Notes under the pieces: model-generated
Database searches by the model: none
Told to the model about the DNA's origin: nothing
The model's input: only the letters and a program-made list of their open reading frames with translations
Assembly: GCF_003350545.1 (NCBI RefSeq)
Contig: NZ_QQBA01000003.1
Span: 124,001-188,000, forward strand
Direction of reading: 5' to 3'
From: Flavobacterium glaciei
Lineage (GTDB): Bacteria; Bacteroidota; Bacteroidia; Flavobacteriales; Flavobacteriaceae
DNA: 64,000 nt
Part shown: positions 51,843 through 61,414 of the stretch, one piece after another
How the letters are laid out: every line of letters begins with the position of its first letter
How positions within the stretch are numbered: position 1 is the first letter of the stretch
Made by a program: the position numbers and the translations under genes

Positions 51843-53843
51843 ATGGCTTTAGATTCAAAAATACCAAATGGTCCAATAGCGGACAAATGGACAAATTATA
51901 AAAATCACATCAATTTAGTAAACCCAGCGAACAAACGTAATATTGATATTATTGTTGTTGGAACTGGACTTGCAGGAGGATCTGCTGCTGCAACTTTAGC
52001 TGAATTAGGTTATAACGTAAAAACTTTTTGCTTTCAAGATTCACCTCGTCGTGCGCACTCTATTGCTGCACAAGGGGGTATCAACGCAGCAAAAAACTAT
52101 CAAGGTGATGGTGACTCTACTTTCCGTTTGTTTTACGATACGGTAAAAGGAGGAGATTACCGCTCTAGAGAAGCTAACGTACATAGACTTGCAGAAGTTT
52201 CTGTAAATATTATTGACCAGTGTGTAATGCAAGGTGTGCCTTTGGCTCGTGAGTACGGTGGTTTGCTAGACAACCGTTCTTTTGGTGGAACATTGGTAGC
52301 TAGAACTTTTTATGCAAAAGGTCAAACAGGACAGCAATTGTTATTAGGAGCTTATTCTGCAATGAACCGTCAAATTGGTCGTGGAAAGATAAAATCATAT
52401 ACACGTCACGAAATGCAAGATTTAGTTCTTGTTGACGGAAAAGCAAGAGGAATTATTGCTCGTAACTTGGTAACTGGTGAGTTAGAGCGTCACTCTGCAC
52501 ACGCAGTTGTTATTGCTTCTGGAGGATACGGAAACGTATTTTTCTTGTCAACTTACGCTATGGGAAGCAACGCTACTGCAGCTTGGAAAGTACACAAAAA
52601 AGGAGCTTTCTTTGCTAACCCATGCTACACACAAATTCACCCAACTTGTATCCCAGTTTCTGGAGATCATCAGTCTAAATTGACTTTGATGTCTGAGTCA
52701 TTACGTAATGACGGACGTATTTGGGTACCTGCAAAATTAGAGGATGCGCAAGCTATTCGTGAAGGAAAATTAAAACCAACACAAATCGCTGAAGCTGACA
52801 GAGATTATTATTTAGAACGTCGTTACCCTGCATTTGGTAACTTAGTACCAAGAGATATTGCTTCTCGTGCTGCTAAAGAAAGATGTGATGCTGGTTTTGG
52901 TGTGAACAAAACAGGTGAAGCAGTTTACTTAGATTTTGCTGCAGCAATTGAGCGTTACGGAAAAGAACAAGCGTATGTTAAAGGTCTTGATGCTAATGAC
53001 AAAGCGTTAATAACAAAATTAGGAGCTGCTATTGTAGCTAATAAATACGGAAACTTATTCCAAATGTATGAGAAAATCGTTGATGAGGATCCATACACAA
53101 CCCCAATGATGATTTACCCAGCAGTACACTATACTATGGGTGGTATTTGGGTTGATTATAACTTACAAACTACAATTCCGGGTTGTTTCAGTATTGGTGA
53201 AGCTAACTTCTCTGATCACGGAGCGAACCGTCTTGGAGCTTCTGCTTTGATGCAAGGTTTGGCCGATGGGTATTTTGTATTGCCATACACAATTGGTGAT
53301 TACCTAGCGCCGGATATCAAAACAGGAACAATTTCTACTGATTTACCTGAGTTTGAAGAAGCGGAGAAAAACGTAAAAGCACGTATTGATAAATTTATCA
53401 ATAATAACGGTACACATTCTGTAGATTATTTCCACAAGAAACTTGGAAAAATCATGTGGAACAAAGTAGGTATGGCTCGTAACGCTAAAGGATTAACAGA
53501 AGCTATTGAAGAAATTGCAGCACTAAGAGAAGAGTTTTACAGAGATGTGAAAGTTCCTGGAGATGCTTTCAGTTTCAACCAAGAATTAGACAAGGCAGGT
53601 CGTGTTGCTGATTTCTTAGAGTTAGGTGAGTTGTTTGCTAAAGATGCTTTACACCGTAATGAATCTTGTGGAGGTCACTTCCGTGAAGAATATCAATCTG
53701 AGGATGGTGAAGCACAACGAGATGATGAGAACTATGCTTATGTAGCAGCATGGGAGTACATGGGTAAACCAAGTGAGGCTATACTTCATAAGGAGCCATT
53801 AGTCTATGACAATGTTAAACTAGTAACGCGTAGTTATAAATAG
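51843..53843 (+). CDS. sdhA: Succinate dehydrogenase flavoprotein subunit
   Basis: The catalytic subunit of complex II, oxidising succinate to fumarate. The 666-residue protein has the FAD fold [12 protein letters not shown] (about 38-49), the covalent FAD His72 ([15 protein letters not shown]), the substrate-loop residues in QIHPTCIP and the C-terminal [11 protein letters not shown] and [19 protein letters not shown] regions. The size fits the Bacillus/epsilonproteobacterial-like enzymes. It is preceded by sdhC and followed after 68 nt by sdhB. Confidence 0.97.
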   Translation: MALDSKIPNGPIADKWTNYKNHINLVNPANKRNIDIIVVGTGLAGGSAAATLAELGYNVKTFCFQDSPRRAHSIAAQGGINAAKNYQGDGDSTFRLFYDTVKGGDYRSREANVHRLAEVSVNIIDQCVMQGVPLAREYGGLLDNRSFGGTLVARTFYAKGQTGQQLLLGAYSAMNRQIGRGKIKSYTRHEMQDLVLVDGKARGIIARNLVTGELERHSAHAVVIASGGYGNVFFLSTYAMGSNATAAWKVHKKGAFFANPCYTQIHPTCIPVSGDHQSKLTLMSESLRNDGRIWVPAKLEDAQAIREGKLKPTQIAEADRDYYLERRYPAFGNLVPRDIASRAAKERCDAGFGVNKTGEAVYLDFAAAIERYGKEQAYVKGLDANDKALITKLGAAIVANKYGNLFQMYEKIVDEDPYTTPMMIYPAVHYTMGGIWVDYNLQTTIPGCFSIGEANFSDHGANRLGASALMQGLADGYFVLPYTIGDYLAPDIKTGTISTDLPEFEEAEKNVKARIDKFINNNGTHSVDYFHKKLGKIMWNKVGMARNAKGLTEAIEEIAALREEFYRDVKVPGDAFSFNQELDKAGRVADFLELGELFAKDALHRNESCGGHFREEYQSEDGEAQRDDENYAYVAAWEYMGKPSEAILHKEPLVYDNVKLVTRSYK

Positions 53844-53911
53844 GAATCAGTCCGAGATAAAAATGATGGTAATGCCACTTTTGAGTCTAAGACTTTCAAA
53901 CGAAAGAAAAT

Positions 53912-54658
53912 ATGAAACTTACATTAAAAATATGGCGTCAAGCCAACGCCAAAGCAGAAGGTAAAATCGTAGAGTATCCATTAGATGGTATTGAGGAAGA
54001 TATGTCTTTCCTTGAAATGCTTGATGTGCTTAACGAAGGCTTAATTGAGAAAGGAGATTTACCAGTTTCTTTTGATCATGACTGTCGCGAAGGTATTTGC
54101 GGATCATGTTCTTTATACATTAATGGTGAAGCACACGGACCAGACAGACGTGTTCCTACTTGTCAGTTACACATGAGAATGTTTAAAGATGGTGATACTA
54201 TTTTTATAGAGCCGTTTAGAGCAAAAGCTTTCCCAGTAATTAAAGATTTAGTTGTTGACAGAAGTGCTTTTGATAGAATTCAACATGCAGGAGGATTTGT
54301 ATCAGTAAATACTTCAGGAAAACCAACCGATGCTAATGCTATTTTGATTCCTAAACATGATGCCGATAGAGCATTTGATGCTGCAACTTGTATTGGTTGT
54401 GGAGCTTGTGTTGCAAGTTGTAAAAACTCATCAGCTATGTTGTTCGTGTCTGCTAAAGTTTCTCAATATGCTTTGTTGCCACAAGGTAAAGTTGAGGCTG
54501 CTGATCGTGTAATGAACATGGTTGCTCAAATGGATGCTGAAGGGTTTGGTAACTGTACTAATACTGGAGCATGCGAAGTTGAATGTCCAAAAGGTATTTC
54601 ACTTGAAAACATTGCCAGAATGAATAGAGAATATTTATCTGCTAGTTTAAAAGGATAA
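53912..54658 (+). CDS. sdhB: Succinate dehydrogenase iron-sulfur subunit
   Basis: It relays electrons from the flavin to the membrane anchor. The 248-residue protein has a [2Fe-2S] ferredoxin domain ([13 protein letters not shown] and the later CQLH), then [13 protein letters not shown] and [15 protein letters not shown] for the remaining clusters. The last gene of sdhCAB; a strong terminator follows 52 nt after the stop. Confidence 0.97.
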   Translation: MKLTLKIWRQANAKAEGKIVEYPLDGIEEDMSFLEMLDVLNEGLIEKGDLPVSFDHDCREGICGSCSLYINGEAHGPDRRVPTCQLHMRMFKDGDTIFIEPFRAKAFPVIKDLVVDRSAFDRIQHAGGFVSVNTSGKPTDANAILIPKHDADRAFDAATCIGCGACVASCKNSSAMLFVSAKVSQYALLPQGKVEAADRVMNMVAQMDAEGFGNCTNTGACEVECPKGISLENIARMNREYLSASLKG

Positions 54659-54710
54659 TTAGTTAGTCTTTAGGACAAAATTCTCAAGACGAAATATTCA
54701 TAATTATAAA

Positions 54711-54747
54711 AAACGCATTCAATGATAAAATTGAATGCGTTTTTTTA
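54711..54747 (+). terminator. Terminator after sdhB
   Basis: AAACGCATTCAA (54711-54722) pairs with TTGAATGCGTTT (54731-54742) across an 8-nt loop, then T5. Confidence 0.9.
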
Positions 54748-54774
54748 TGTTTACAATTTATGTTTAATATTAAT

Positions 54775-55338
54775 TTAGTCTTTCCAACCCCATGGCGCAG
54801 CTGGTGTTGCTACTGTTTTTGTTAGATCAAATTTTACCGTAAACAATCTATCAGAACCTATGCGTCTTAGGTTATAGGTAAATGAAGTCTCATCAATTGT
54901 TATCCACCAAACATTAGTAGCGGCGTTTGGAATTAAATTTAATGTTTCTTGATCCGCTGGAAAAAATTGAATACCAGCACTCCCTGAATTTGGACTCGTA
55001 CCGCCGTATTGTGTTACTTTATCTTCGGTTCCATCTTCGTGTCTGTGATCATGTTTCAATTTAATTCTATCGTTTTCAAATGTCAAAACCCATGTTCTTG
55101 ATTTGTCTTCACCAACAAAAAACGGAATTTTAATGGTGTTTTTATCACAGCTTCTTATATGCATTACTAGTTTTTTATCCCGAAAAGTATCATTCGAAGC
55201 ACCTTCTTTGATTTCTCCTTCAAATGATTTTCCGCATTGTTTTTGAAGGTTTTCCCAAAATTGTTGCGCTCCTGTTTTTTCTTGTGCTTGAAGTACGAAC
55301 TGAGTTAATAGAACAATGGCTACTACTATTTTTTTCAT
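54775..55338 (-). CDS. Exported protein, unknown function
   Basis: 187 residues with a Sec signal (cleavage near LQAQ-EK). The mature domain is about 165 residues of mixed beta structure with paired Cys (QKQCGKS and HIRSCDK) that could form a disulfide, WVLTFENDRIKLKHDHRHEDGTED in the middle and NLRRIGSDRLFTVKFDL near the end. The overall look is of a small lipocalin-like or calycin barrel, but I cannot confirm it. It stands alone on the minus strand, divergent from the omega-amidase gene. Confidence 0.8.
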   Translation of the reverse strand: MKKIVVAIVLLTQFVLQAQEKTGAQQFWENLQKQCGKSFEGEIKEGASNDTFRDKKLVMHIRSCDKNTIKIPFFVGEDKSRTWVLTFENDRIKLKHDHRHEDGTEDKVTQYGGTSPNSGSAGIQFFPADQETLNLIPNAATNVWWITIDETSFTYNLRRIGSDRLFTVKFDLTKTVATPAAPWGWKD

Positions 55339-55414
55339 GTGTTAGTTTTTTTTTGCTAATATAAGCAAGTTATGGTATGTATAGAATTCTTATTTTTATA
55401 GAAAATTAGAAAAA

Positions 55415-56185
55415 ATGAAAATAGCCTTCATTCAAGCTCCGTTAGCATGGGAAAATCCTAAAGAAAATCGTGCGTATTTTGAATCCAAAATCAATGAAAT
55501 ACAACTGGATGTACAAATAATAGTCTTGCCAGAGATGTTTACTAGTGGTTTTACCATGAATCCTGAACGTGTTGCTGAGGGTATGGAGGGCGAAACCTTA
55601 AGTTGGTTAAAACAACTTGCTGTCAGTAGAAATTGTGCTTTTATGGGTAGTCTAGTGATTACAGAGGGTGATCAGTTTTTTAATAGGTTTGTTTTTGTTG
55701 CACCTTCGGGAAATGTAGAGTACTATGATAAGAAACATTTGTTTACGTTGTCTGGTGAAAACGTTGCTTATGTAGCAGGTAAAGAAAAGTACATTATTGA
55801 ATATTTAGGTTGGAAAATTTGTCCTTTAATCTGTTATGATTTGCGTTTTCCAGTTTTTTCCAGAAATACAGAGGATTATGACTTATTAGTTTATGTTGCC
55901 AGTTGGCCAAAAACAAGAGTAAATGCTTGGGATATTCTACTGCAGGCGAGAGCTGTTGAGAACATGTGTTATGCAGTAGGAGTTAATAGATTAGGAACTG
56001 ATGGTAATGGGTATGAATATGTAGGACATTCGCAAGCTGTTGATTTTTTAGGTTATTATTTACAAGAGCCTACCCAAATGGAAGGTAGTTTTGTCGTAAT
56101 ATTAAACAAAGAAAAATTACTAGAAACGAGACAAAAGCTTGGTTTTCTAAATGACCGAGATGCATTTGAACTAAAAGATAATTAG
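55415..56185 (+). CDS. Nitrilase-family amidohydrolase (omega-amidase YafV-like)
   Basis: 256 residues. The Glu-Lys-Cys triad is Glu40 (LPEMFTSG), Lys106 (YDKKHLF) and Cys140 (PLICYDLRFP). The motifs FTSGFTMNP and WPKTRVNAWDILLQARAVENMCYAVGVNR match the omega-amidase/YafV group, which hydrolyses alpha-ketoglutaramate and alpha-ketosuccinamate and repairs deaminated glutathione. The 3' end overlaps the convergent Ig-domain gene by 4 nt. Confidence 0.88.
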   Translation: MKIAFIQAPLAWENPKENRAYFESKINEIQLDVQIIVLPEMFTSGFTMNPERVAEGMEGETLSWLKQLAVSRNCAFMGSLVITEGDQFFNRFVFVAPSGNVEYYDKKHLFTLSGENVAYVAGKEKYIIEYLGWKICPLICYDLRFPVFSRNTEDYDLLVYVASWPKTRVNAWDILLQARAVENMCYAVGVNRLGTDGNGYEYVGHSQAVDFLGYYLQEPTQMEGSFVVILNKEKLLETRQKLGFLNDRDAFELKDN

Positions 56186-57840
56186 GGTAGTTTTTTGTTT
56201 GCTTCTTTCTTTTTAATTTCGGGGGTATAGGGAATGCTTAAATCAAAGATTTGATTAACATCCCAATTGGCACGCACAGGTATTTCTTTCGAAAAATAAA
56301 TAACTTCTTCGGCTTGTCGTTTTTCTAAATAATTACCAGAATCCCATTCCTTGTTTTTATTGGAATCATAAATGGCGCGTAATGTGTAAAGTTCGGGTTC
56401 GATTAAATTAAACTCTATTGGAATGTTCTTTTCAGAGTATTCAGAAGCCAAAACATCACCTTTGATATTCGTTAATTCGATAATAACTGGAAATTGTTTT
56501 ACATTTTCTAAAGCCACTGTCAGATTCCCATAGTCTGAGGTATTTTTTGTGTTTATTTTGTAAGTCAATGTATCATTCGATTTTTCAAAAAAATCAGTTA
56601 AGGCTCCTGGCAAAATTTCAAAAATATAATTTTCTGAGGGTTCCTTTTTAAAGTCAAAATATAATTTCTGATTAAATTCGTCGTATTCAGTCGTAAAAGG
56701 AACTACAGTTTTTGTACTGTTGACTAAATTAATTTTAGAATTTTCAATGCGTATTAATGGAGTTGAGCTTTCTAATGTAAAGCGCTCTCGAAACTTTAAG
56801 TTTCCTGTTTGTAATGCAGAGATGCTTAAAGTATCCTTTTTCTGGTCTTTTATTTTAAAGGTAAAATTTGCTTCATATTTATCTTTGGCTACAGCCAAAT
56901 TAAGCGAGTCTACTTTGATGGGTTTGTACCAGACCTGCAGGGAATCCTTTTTAGGAAATTTAGTAATGATATTAGAAAGTACTTCTGTATTGTTTTTTAA
57001 GATTAACTTAGGGAGGGCAGCAAATGAATTGACAACGCCTTCGTATCCCAATAATAATCTGTTTCCAGATGCTTGAATTGGTTTGAAAGTTTTAAAAGGA
57101 AGTGCTTCTTTAAATAATTCCAACTCGTAAATGGTATCGTTAGGAATTGTAATATAATCTTTGCTAAAACCTATTTTGTCCGTTTTTGGATTGTATTTAT
57201 TATTATTGTTGTAGTCTTTCATAGCTACAAGAAGGTATTTTCCGGCTTTTAAATTTTCAAAACGAAAAGTCTTCAGACTATCAAGGGTGTTAGTTACATA
57301 TCTAGGGTTTTCATTATAAACTACAGAATCCTTAAAAGCGTCATTCACGTCATAAAGCATAACCGAAACAAATGATTCTACTTCTTTATCATAAGCACTT
57401 TTTATCGTTCCGCCTAGGTCTAAAGAATCAATATAATCACCAGTTGAAAAGACATATTTAAATTGATTGAATGGATTTCCTTCGTTATTATCAGCGATGC
57501 TTTGTCCAAAATTAAAGCTGTAAGTAGTGTTAGGTTGTAATGTATCTTTGATTTTTATGGTAATAGTTTTAGTGGGAGTAGTAGGCAGAATTGATGGTTC
57601 GTATTTCATGGGAGGTGAAATAATCAATTGCTTATTGAGGTTCTTGAGTTTAATGTTCTCGTCAAAAACTAATTTGATTTCGTTTCCTTTGAAATTTTTG
57701 CTGAAATTATTCGGGAAACTTACTTTTAGAACAGGAGCAATGGTATCTTTCAAACCGCCAGTGATAGATCCTCTTTTTGCACATCCAACAGTAATTAAAA
57801 GCAATAGAAAGAAGAAGTATTTTAAATTGTTTTTCAACAT
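56182..57840 (-). CDS. Lipoprotein with bacterial Ig-like (Big_5/SbsA) domain
   Basis: 552 residues. A lipoprotein signal with Cys20 (LLLITVGCAKRG) is followed by GSITGGLKDTIAPVL and a Big_5 Ig-like domain (about 35-130: IKLVFDENIKL, TYSFNFGQSIADNNEGNP, YVFSTGD), then a transthyretin/SdrD-like segment (LKAGKYLLVAMKDYNNNNKYNP) and further beta-rich sequence up to a C-terminal YDSNKNKEWDSGNYLEKRQAE. Such proteins are common in Bacteroidota and are presumed envelope-associated; no enzymatic motif is visible. It converges on the omega-amidase gene. Confidence 0.87.
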   Translation of the reverse strand: MLKNNLKYFFFLLLLITVGCAKRGSITGGLKDTIAPVLKVSFPNNFSKNFKGNEIKLVFDENIKLKNLNKQLIISPPMKYEPSILPTTPTKTITIKIKDTLQPNTTYSFNFGQSIADNNEGNPFNQFKYVFSTGDYIDSLDLGGTIKSAYDKEVESFVSVMLYDVNDAFKDSVVYNENPRYVTNTLDSLKTFRFENLKAGKYLLVAMKDYNNNNKYNPKTDKIGFSKDYITIPNDTIYELELFKEALPFKTFKPIQASGNRLLLGYEGVVNSFAALPKLILKNNTEVLSNIITKFPKKDSLQVWYKPIKVDSLNLAVAKDKYEANFTFKIKDQKKDTLSISALQTGNLKFRERFTLESSTPLIRIENSKINLVNSTKTVVPFTTEYDEFNQKLYFDFKKEPSENYIFEILPGALTDFFEKSNDTLTYKINTKNTSDYGNLTVALENVKQFPVIIELTNIKGDVLASEYSEKNIPIEFNLIEPELYTLRAIYDSNKNKEWDSGNYLEKRQAEEVIYFSKEIPVRANWDVNQIFDLSIPYTPEIKKKEANKKLP

Positions 57841-58051
57841 ATCAAATCATAATTAGAATCTACAAAATAACAATTATAATTCATGCAATCGAAATTTTTT
57901 ATAGAATTATTATGAGTGATTTAATCCCGATTACTTTTCAATAATACTTCCCTTTTTTTGTTTTTAATGTTTAAATTTACCACACATAAATTTTGTTGCG
58001 ATTTAATTGCTACTTGAATTTAAATACCACGTTGAATTGATAGTATAAATA

Positions 58052-58453
58052 ATGAGAAAAATAGAACATATTGGGATTGCAGTAAAAGACTTGGAAGTAT
58101 CTAATTTGGTTTTTGAAAAACTCTTTGGTGCCCCGGCTTATAAATTTGAAGATGTAGAAACGGAAGGTGTTACTACTTCTTTTTTTATGAATGGACCAAA
58201 TAAAATTGAGCTTTTGGCGGCAACTCATCCAGACAGTCCCATTGCTAAGTTTTTAGAAAAAAAAGGGGAAGGAATACATCATATTGCTTTTGATGTTGAA
58301 AATATTGTTTCAGAAATAGCACGTTTGAAAAAAGAAGGATTTATGGTCTTGAATGAAATACCCAAAAAAGGTGCTGATAATAAGTTAGTTGCGTTTTTGC
58401 ATCCAAAGAGTACGAATGGTGTTTTGATTGAATTGTGTCAGGAAATAAAATAA
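58052..58453 (+). CDS. mce: Methylmalonyl-CoA epimerase
   Basis: It interconverts the R and S forms of methylmalonyl-CoA, linking propionyl-CoA and succinyl-CoA. The 133-residue vicinal-oxygen-chelate protein has the metal ligand His6 (IEHIGIAV), a Glu in NKIELLA, HHIAF in the second half and a terminal LIELCQ. The mutase genes are not in the window. It stands alone, upstream of the tRNA gene. Confidence 0.94.
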   Translation: MRKIEHIGIAVKDLEVSNLVFEKLFGAPAYKFEDVETEGVTTSFFMNGPNKIELLAATHPDSPIAKFLEKKGEGIHHIAFDVENIVSEIARLKKEGFMVLNEIPKKGADNKLVAFLHPKSTNGVLIELCQEIK

Positions 58454-58551
58454 TTCAAATATATCTCAAAGGGTAGTATTCTAATAGTCAGTTGGTTTCT
58501 AAGCAAATTAAGTTAATAATTGAACTATATTAAAATCTAAGTCAAAAATAT

Positions 58552-58582
58552 TTGGAGCAAATGAAAAATAGTGGTAATATTG
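58552..58582 (+). promoter_or_regulatory. Promoter of the tRNA gene
   Basis: TTG (58552-58554), 20 nt, TAATATTG (58575-58582), one mismatch from TAnnTTTG, 13 nt before the mature tRNA 5' end. Confidence 0.55.
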
Positions 58583-58595
58583 CACACTCTAAACC

Positions 58596-58669
58596 GGTCC
58601 TATAGCTCAGCTGGTTAGAGCACCTGACTCATAATCAGGTGGTCCCTGGTTCGAGCCCAGGTGGGACCA
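58596..58669 (+). tRNA. tRNA with CAT anticodon, probably tRNA-Ile2 (lysidine)
   Basis: A 74-nt cloverleaf: acceptor stem GGTCCTA/TGGGACC, D-arm AGCTCAGCTGGTTAGAGC, anticodon CAT at 58630-58632 in a CCTGA/TCAGG stem, T-arm CTGGTTCGAGCCCAG and discriminator A. CCA is not encoded. Acceptor pairs 4 and 5 are C-G, C-G, the positive determinants of TilS, whereas elongator tRNA-Met usually has other pairs there. I therefore prefer isoleucine (reading AUA after lysidine modification) to methionine. Confidence 0.93.
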
Positions 58670-58672
58670 CAT

Positions 58673-58708
58673 AACCCTCTAAGACAAATGTTTTAGAGGG
58701 TTTTATTT
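58673..58708 (+). terminator. Terminator after the tRNA gene
   Basis: AACCCTCTAA (58673-58682) pairs with TTAGAGGGTT (58693-58702), followed by a T-run, 4 nt beyond the tRNA end. Confidence 0.9.
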
Positions 58709-58819
58709 TTTTACGAAAAACTAAATGGCACTAAATCACGTATCTTTATTTTATTGAGGTAAAATGCTTTTTTTTATTTAGATTTTTTTATTACTTTAAA
58801 TTTACTACTTTTGAATCCA

Positions 58820-59050
58820 ATGGAAATTAAGTCAAATAAATTTTATTTTTTAATAGTCTTTCTATTTTGGATTATTGACGTTTTTGCTGGTCCTGGTGGG
58901 TCTGGTCCTCCTGTACCTTTGAAAAAAAAACCGCCGCCACCCCCTGGATTATCTATTGATGAAAATAGTATTATTTTGGTATCAATAGCTTTGTTGTTTG
59001 GGATTTATATCGTTTATGTAAATATGTTAAAAACAAAAAAACCAATTTAA
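58820..59050 (+). CDS. Small proline-rich membrane protein, unknown function
   Basis: 76 residues from ATG at 58820. A signal-like helix (about 9-22, ending DVFAGPGG) leads into a glycine/proline segment with KKKPPPPPG and a second transmembrane helix (about 48-66) followed by a basic tail (KTKKPI). The topology suggests a short periplasmic Pro-rich loop tethered by one or two helices. A TACTTTTG -7-like element ends 6 nt before the ATG, so the mRNA may be near-leaderless, and a TTG three codons upstream overlaps that element and is unlikely as start. The terminator palindrome contains the stop codon. Confidence 0.65.
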   Translation: MEIKSNKFYFLIVFLFWIIDVFAGPGGSGPPVPLKKKPPPPPGLSIDENSIILVSIALLFGIYIVYVNMLKTKKPI

Positions 59051-59062
59051 ATTGGTTTTTTT
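59035..59062. terminator. Palindromic bidirectional terminator
   Basis: A perfect 28-bp palindrome (A7-CCAATTT-AAATTGG-T7) spanning the stop codon of the small Pro-rich gene and lying 20 nt after ribE on the other strand. Confidence 0.8.
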
Positions 59063-59081
59063 GTTTTAATAGGGTTAAATT

Positions 59082-59669
59082 TTATTTGTTTGAGTATAAT
59101 CGGGAAACGTATTTGCCAATAACATCAAATTCAAGATTTATTTTTGTGCCCACTACAATACTTTTGAAATTTGTGTGCTCATGTGTATAAGGGATTATTG
59201 CCACACTAAACTGATTTTTATTTGAATTTACCACAGTTAAGCTTACTCCATTTACTGTAATTGAACCTTTTTCGATAGTGATGTTATTTAGTTTTTCATC
59301 GTATTCAAAAGTATAAAGCCAGCTTCCGTCGGTTTGTTCTGCGGTGATGCAAGTTCCTATTTGATCGACATGTCCTTGTACTATGTGTCCATCAAGTCTG
59401 TCTCCAAGCTTCATGGCTCTTTCTAGGTTGACGATGTCTCCAACTTTCCAATCAGCTAAATTTGTTTTTTTTATTGTTTCGTCAATAGCTGTCACTGTAT
59501 ATAAAGTGTCATTAATTGCAACAACGGTTAGGCAGATTCCATTATGAGCAACGCTTTGATCAATTTGCAATTCGCTGGTAATCGATGAATTCATCGTTAT
59601 GTGAACATTGCTGTTCTCTTTTTTTATTTCTTGGATGGTGCCAAGGGTTTCTATGATTCCTGTAAACAT
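59082..59669 (-). CDS. ribE: Riboflavin synthase, alpha subunit
   Basis: It makes riboflavin from two molecules of lumazine. The 195-residue protein has the characteristic duplicated lumazine-binding barrel: MFTGIIETLGTI and GICLTVVAI in the first half, LDGHIVQGHVDQIG and TVNGVSLTVVN in the second. The start is set at 59669, the universal MFTGII start; the frame runs 14 codons further upstream through promoter DNA. It is divergent from pdxA, with 58 bp between the two start codons. Confidence 0.96.
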   Translation of the reverse strand: MFTGIIETLGTIQEIKKENSNVHITMNSSITSELQIDQSVAHNGICLTVVAINDTLYTVTAIDETIKKTNLADWKVGDIVNLERAMKLGDRLDGHIVQGHVDQIGTCITAEQTDGSWLYTFEYDEKLNNITIEKGSITVNGVSLTVVNSNKNQFSVAIIPYTHEHTNFKSIVVGTKINLEFDVIGKYVSRLYSNK

Positions 59670-59727
59670 TTCTTGTTTTATTTTACTAAATTTGCACTTC
59701 AAAATTAGCAATAAATAACTTTAGGTC

Positions 59728-60777
59728 ATGATAAAAAAAGCAGAAAATATAATTGTTGGGATTTCTATTGGAGATTTAAACGGTATTGGAAGCGAGGTTG
59801 TTTTAAAAACATTCGAGGATTCTCGTATGTTAGAGTTTTGTACTCCAGTTATCTTTGCTAATGTTAAGTTGTTATCTTTTGTAAAGAAAAGTTTTCAATC
59901 TGCTTCTTTGTTGCACGGAATTGATAAACTAGATCAGATTGTGCCAGGAAAGATAAATGTTTTAAACGTTTGGAGAGAGGGAGTTGATTTAAATTTAGGG
60001 GTTAATGATTCTAAGGCAGGTGAATATGCTATTAAATCTTTTGTTGCGGCTACTAAAGCTTTAAAAGAAGGGTTTGTAGATGTATTGGTGACTGCGCCTA
60101 TCAATAAGTATAATATTCAGTCAGAAGATTTTAAATTCCCAGGACATACGGATTATTTAGATCAAGAACTTGAAGGCAATGCACTTATGTTGATGGTTCA
60201 AGACAATTTACGTGTAGGACTGCTGACGGATCATATTCCGTTAAGTGATGTCGCTTCTCATCTCACGGAAGAATTGATTAAAAGAAAAATTGAAACGGTT
60301 AAGCAATCATTGATACAGGATTTTAGTATTAATAAGCCAAAAATAGCTGTTTTGGGATTGAATCCGCATTGTGGAGATGGAGGAGTTATTGGTACTGAGG
60401 ATGATTTAATTATAAAGCCAACATTGAAAAAAATATTTGACAAGGGAACTTTAGTGTTTGGTCCTTTTGCTGCTGATGGTTTTTTTGGGAGTAATCAATA
60501 TGAGAAGTATGATGCTATTATAGCAGTCTATCATGATCAGGGATTAATTCCTTTCAAAACTTTGTCTTTTGGTAATGGCGTGAACTATACTGCAGGCTTA
60601 AGCAAAATAAGAACTTCTCCAGATCATGGTACTGCTTACGACATTGCAGGAAAAGGAGTGGCGGATTTTAACTCATTCAAAGAAGCTGTTTATTTAGCAA
60701 TTGATATTTATCATTCTAGAAATCATTATGCCGAAATAAGTCTGAGACCATTGAAAACAAAAGAAAAGCAGTTGTGA
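59728..60777 (+). CDS. pdxA: 4-hydroxythreonine-4-phosphate dehydrogenase
   Basis: It oxidises 4-phosphohydroxy-L-threonine in the DXP-dependent pyridoxal phosphate pathway. The 349-residue protein has GDLNGIGSEVVLK near the start, TAPINKYNIQ, the metal-binding PGHTDYLD and the conserved VYHDQGLIPFK with GVNYTAGL after it. A TAAATTTG -7-like site (59687-59694) lies in the short gap shared with ribE. It is followed after 85 nt by the DUF177 gene, which has its own -7-like element. Confidence 0.96.
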   Translation: MIKKAENIIVGISIGDLNGIGSEVVLKTFEDSRMLEFCTPVIFANVKLLSFVKKSFQSASLLHGIDKLDQIVPGKINVLNVWREGVDLNLGVNDSKAGEYAIKSFVAATKALKEGFVDVLVTAPINKYNIQSEDFKFPGHTDYLDQELEGNALMLMVQDNLRVGLLTDHIPLSDVASHLTEELIKRKIETVKQSLIQDFSINKPKIAVLGLNPHCGDGGVIGTEDDLIIKPTLKKIFDKGTLVFGPFAADGFFGSNQYEKYDAIIAVYHDQGLIPFKTLSFGNGVNYTAGLSKIRTSPDHGTAYDIAGKGVADFNSFKEAVYLAIDIYHSRNHYAEISLRPLKTKEKQL

Positions 60778-60820
60778 ACAAAAAAAAGTGAATAACATTA
60801 TTAGATTTGCAATAATTTTA

Positions 60821-60828
60821 TATCTTTG
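60821..60828 (+). promoter_or_regulatory. -7 element upstream of the yceD-rpmF pair
   Basis: TATCTTTG matches TAnnTTTG, 35 nt before the start codon; no TTG is at the correct -33 distance. Confidence 0.4.
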
Positions 60829-60862
60829 CACTCCCGAAGTTTAGGGTCAAATTGTTGTTGAA

Positions 60863-61405
60863 ATGAAGAAGACAAAAGAATTTTTAATACCTTTTATAGG
60901 ATTAAAGCTAGGGAAACATCATTTTGAGTATCAAATAAACAATTCGTTCTTTGAAATCTTTGATTATAATGAATATCAAGATTCAGATATCAAAGTAAAT
61001 GTAGTTTTAGAGAAAAAAAGTACACTGTTGGAGTTAAGTTTTAAGCACAAGGGAGTCGTAAATGTACCTTGTGATATGACAAGTGAAGATTTTGACTTGC
61101 CAGTTAAAGGCAAAATGAAATTAATAGTTCGTTTTGGCGAGGAATATAACAATGACAATGAAGAATTATTGATTTTACCTCATGGAGAGTTTGAAGTAGA
61201 TATTGCACAATATATCTATGAAATGATAGTGTTATCTGTGCCTCTAAGACGAGTTCATCCCGGAGTTAAAGATGGAAGCTTGAAAACAGAAGCTTTGACT
61301 AAACTGAATGAACTGATAGTAAAAGAAGAAAAAAAAGAGAATAAACAAGAAGAAAATATTGACCCGCGTTGGGACAAATTAAAGAAACTATTAACGGATA
61401 AATAA
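60863..61405 (+). CDS. DUF177 (YceD-family) protein
   Basis: 180 residues. YceD proteins are found next to rpmF throughout bacteria and are implicated in 23S rRNA accumulation or processing in E. coli and plants. Visible are the FEIFDYNEYQDSDIKVNVVLEKKS start, the CDMTSEDFDLPVKGKMKLIVRFGEE core and the DIAQYIYEMIVLSVPLRRVHPG motif with PR preceding the acidic tail. It lies 9 nt before rpmF in the conserved yceD-rpmF order, part of a fatty-acid synthesis neighbourhood. Confidence 0.9.
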   Translation: MKKTKEFLIPFIGLKLGKHHFEYQINNSFFEIFDYNEYQDSDIKVNVVLEKKSTLLELSFKHKGVVNVPCDMTSEDFDLPVKGKMKLIVRFGEEYNNDNEELLILPHGEFEVDIAQYIYEMIVLSVPLRRVHPGVKDGSLKTEALTKLNELIVKEEKKENKQEENIDPRWDKLKKLLTDK

Positions 61406-61414
61406 TATAGTAAA

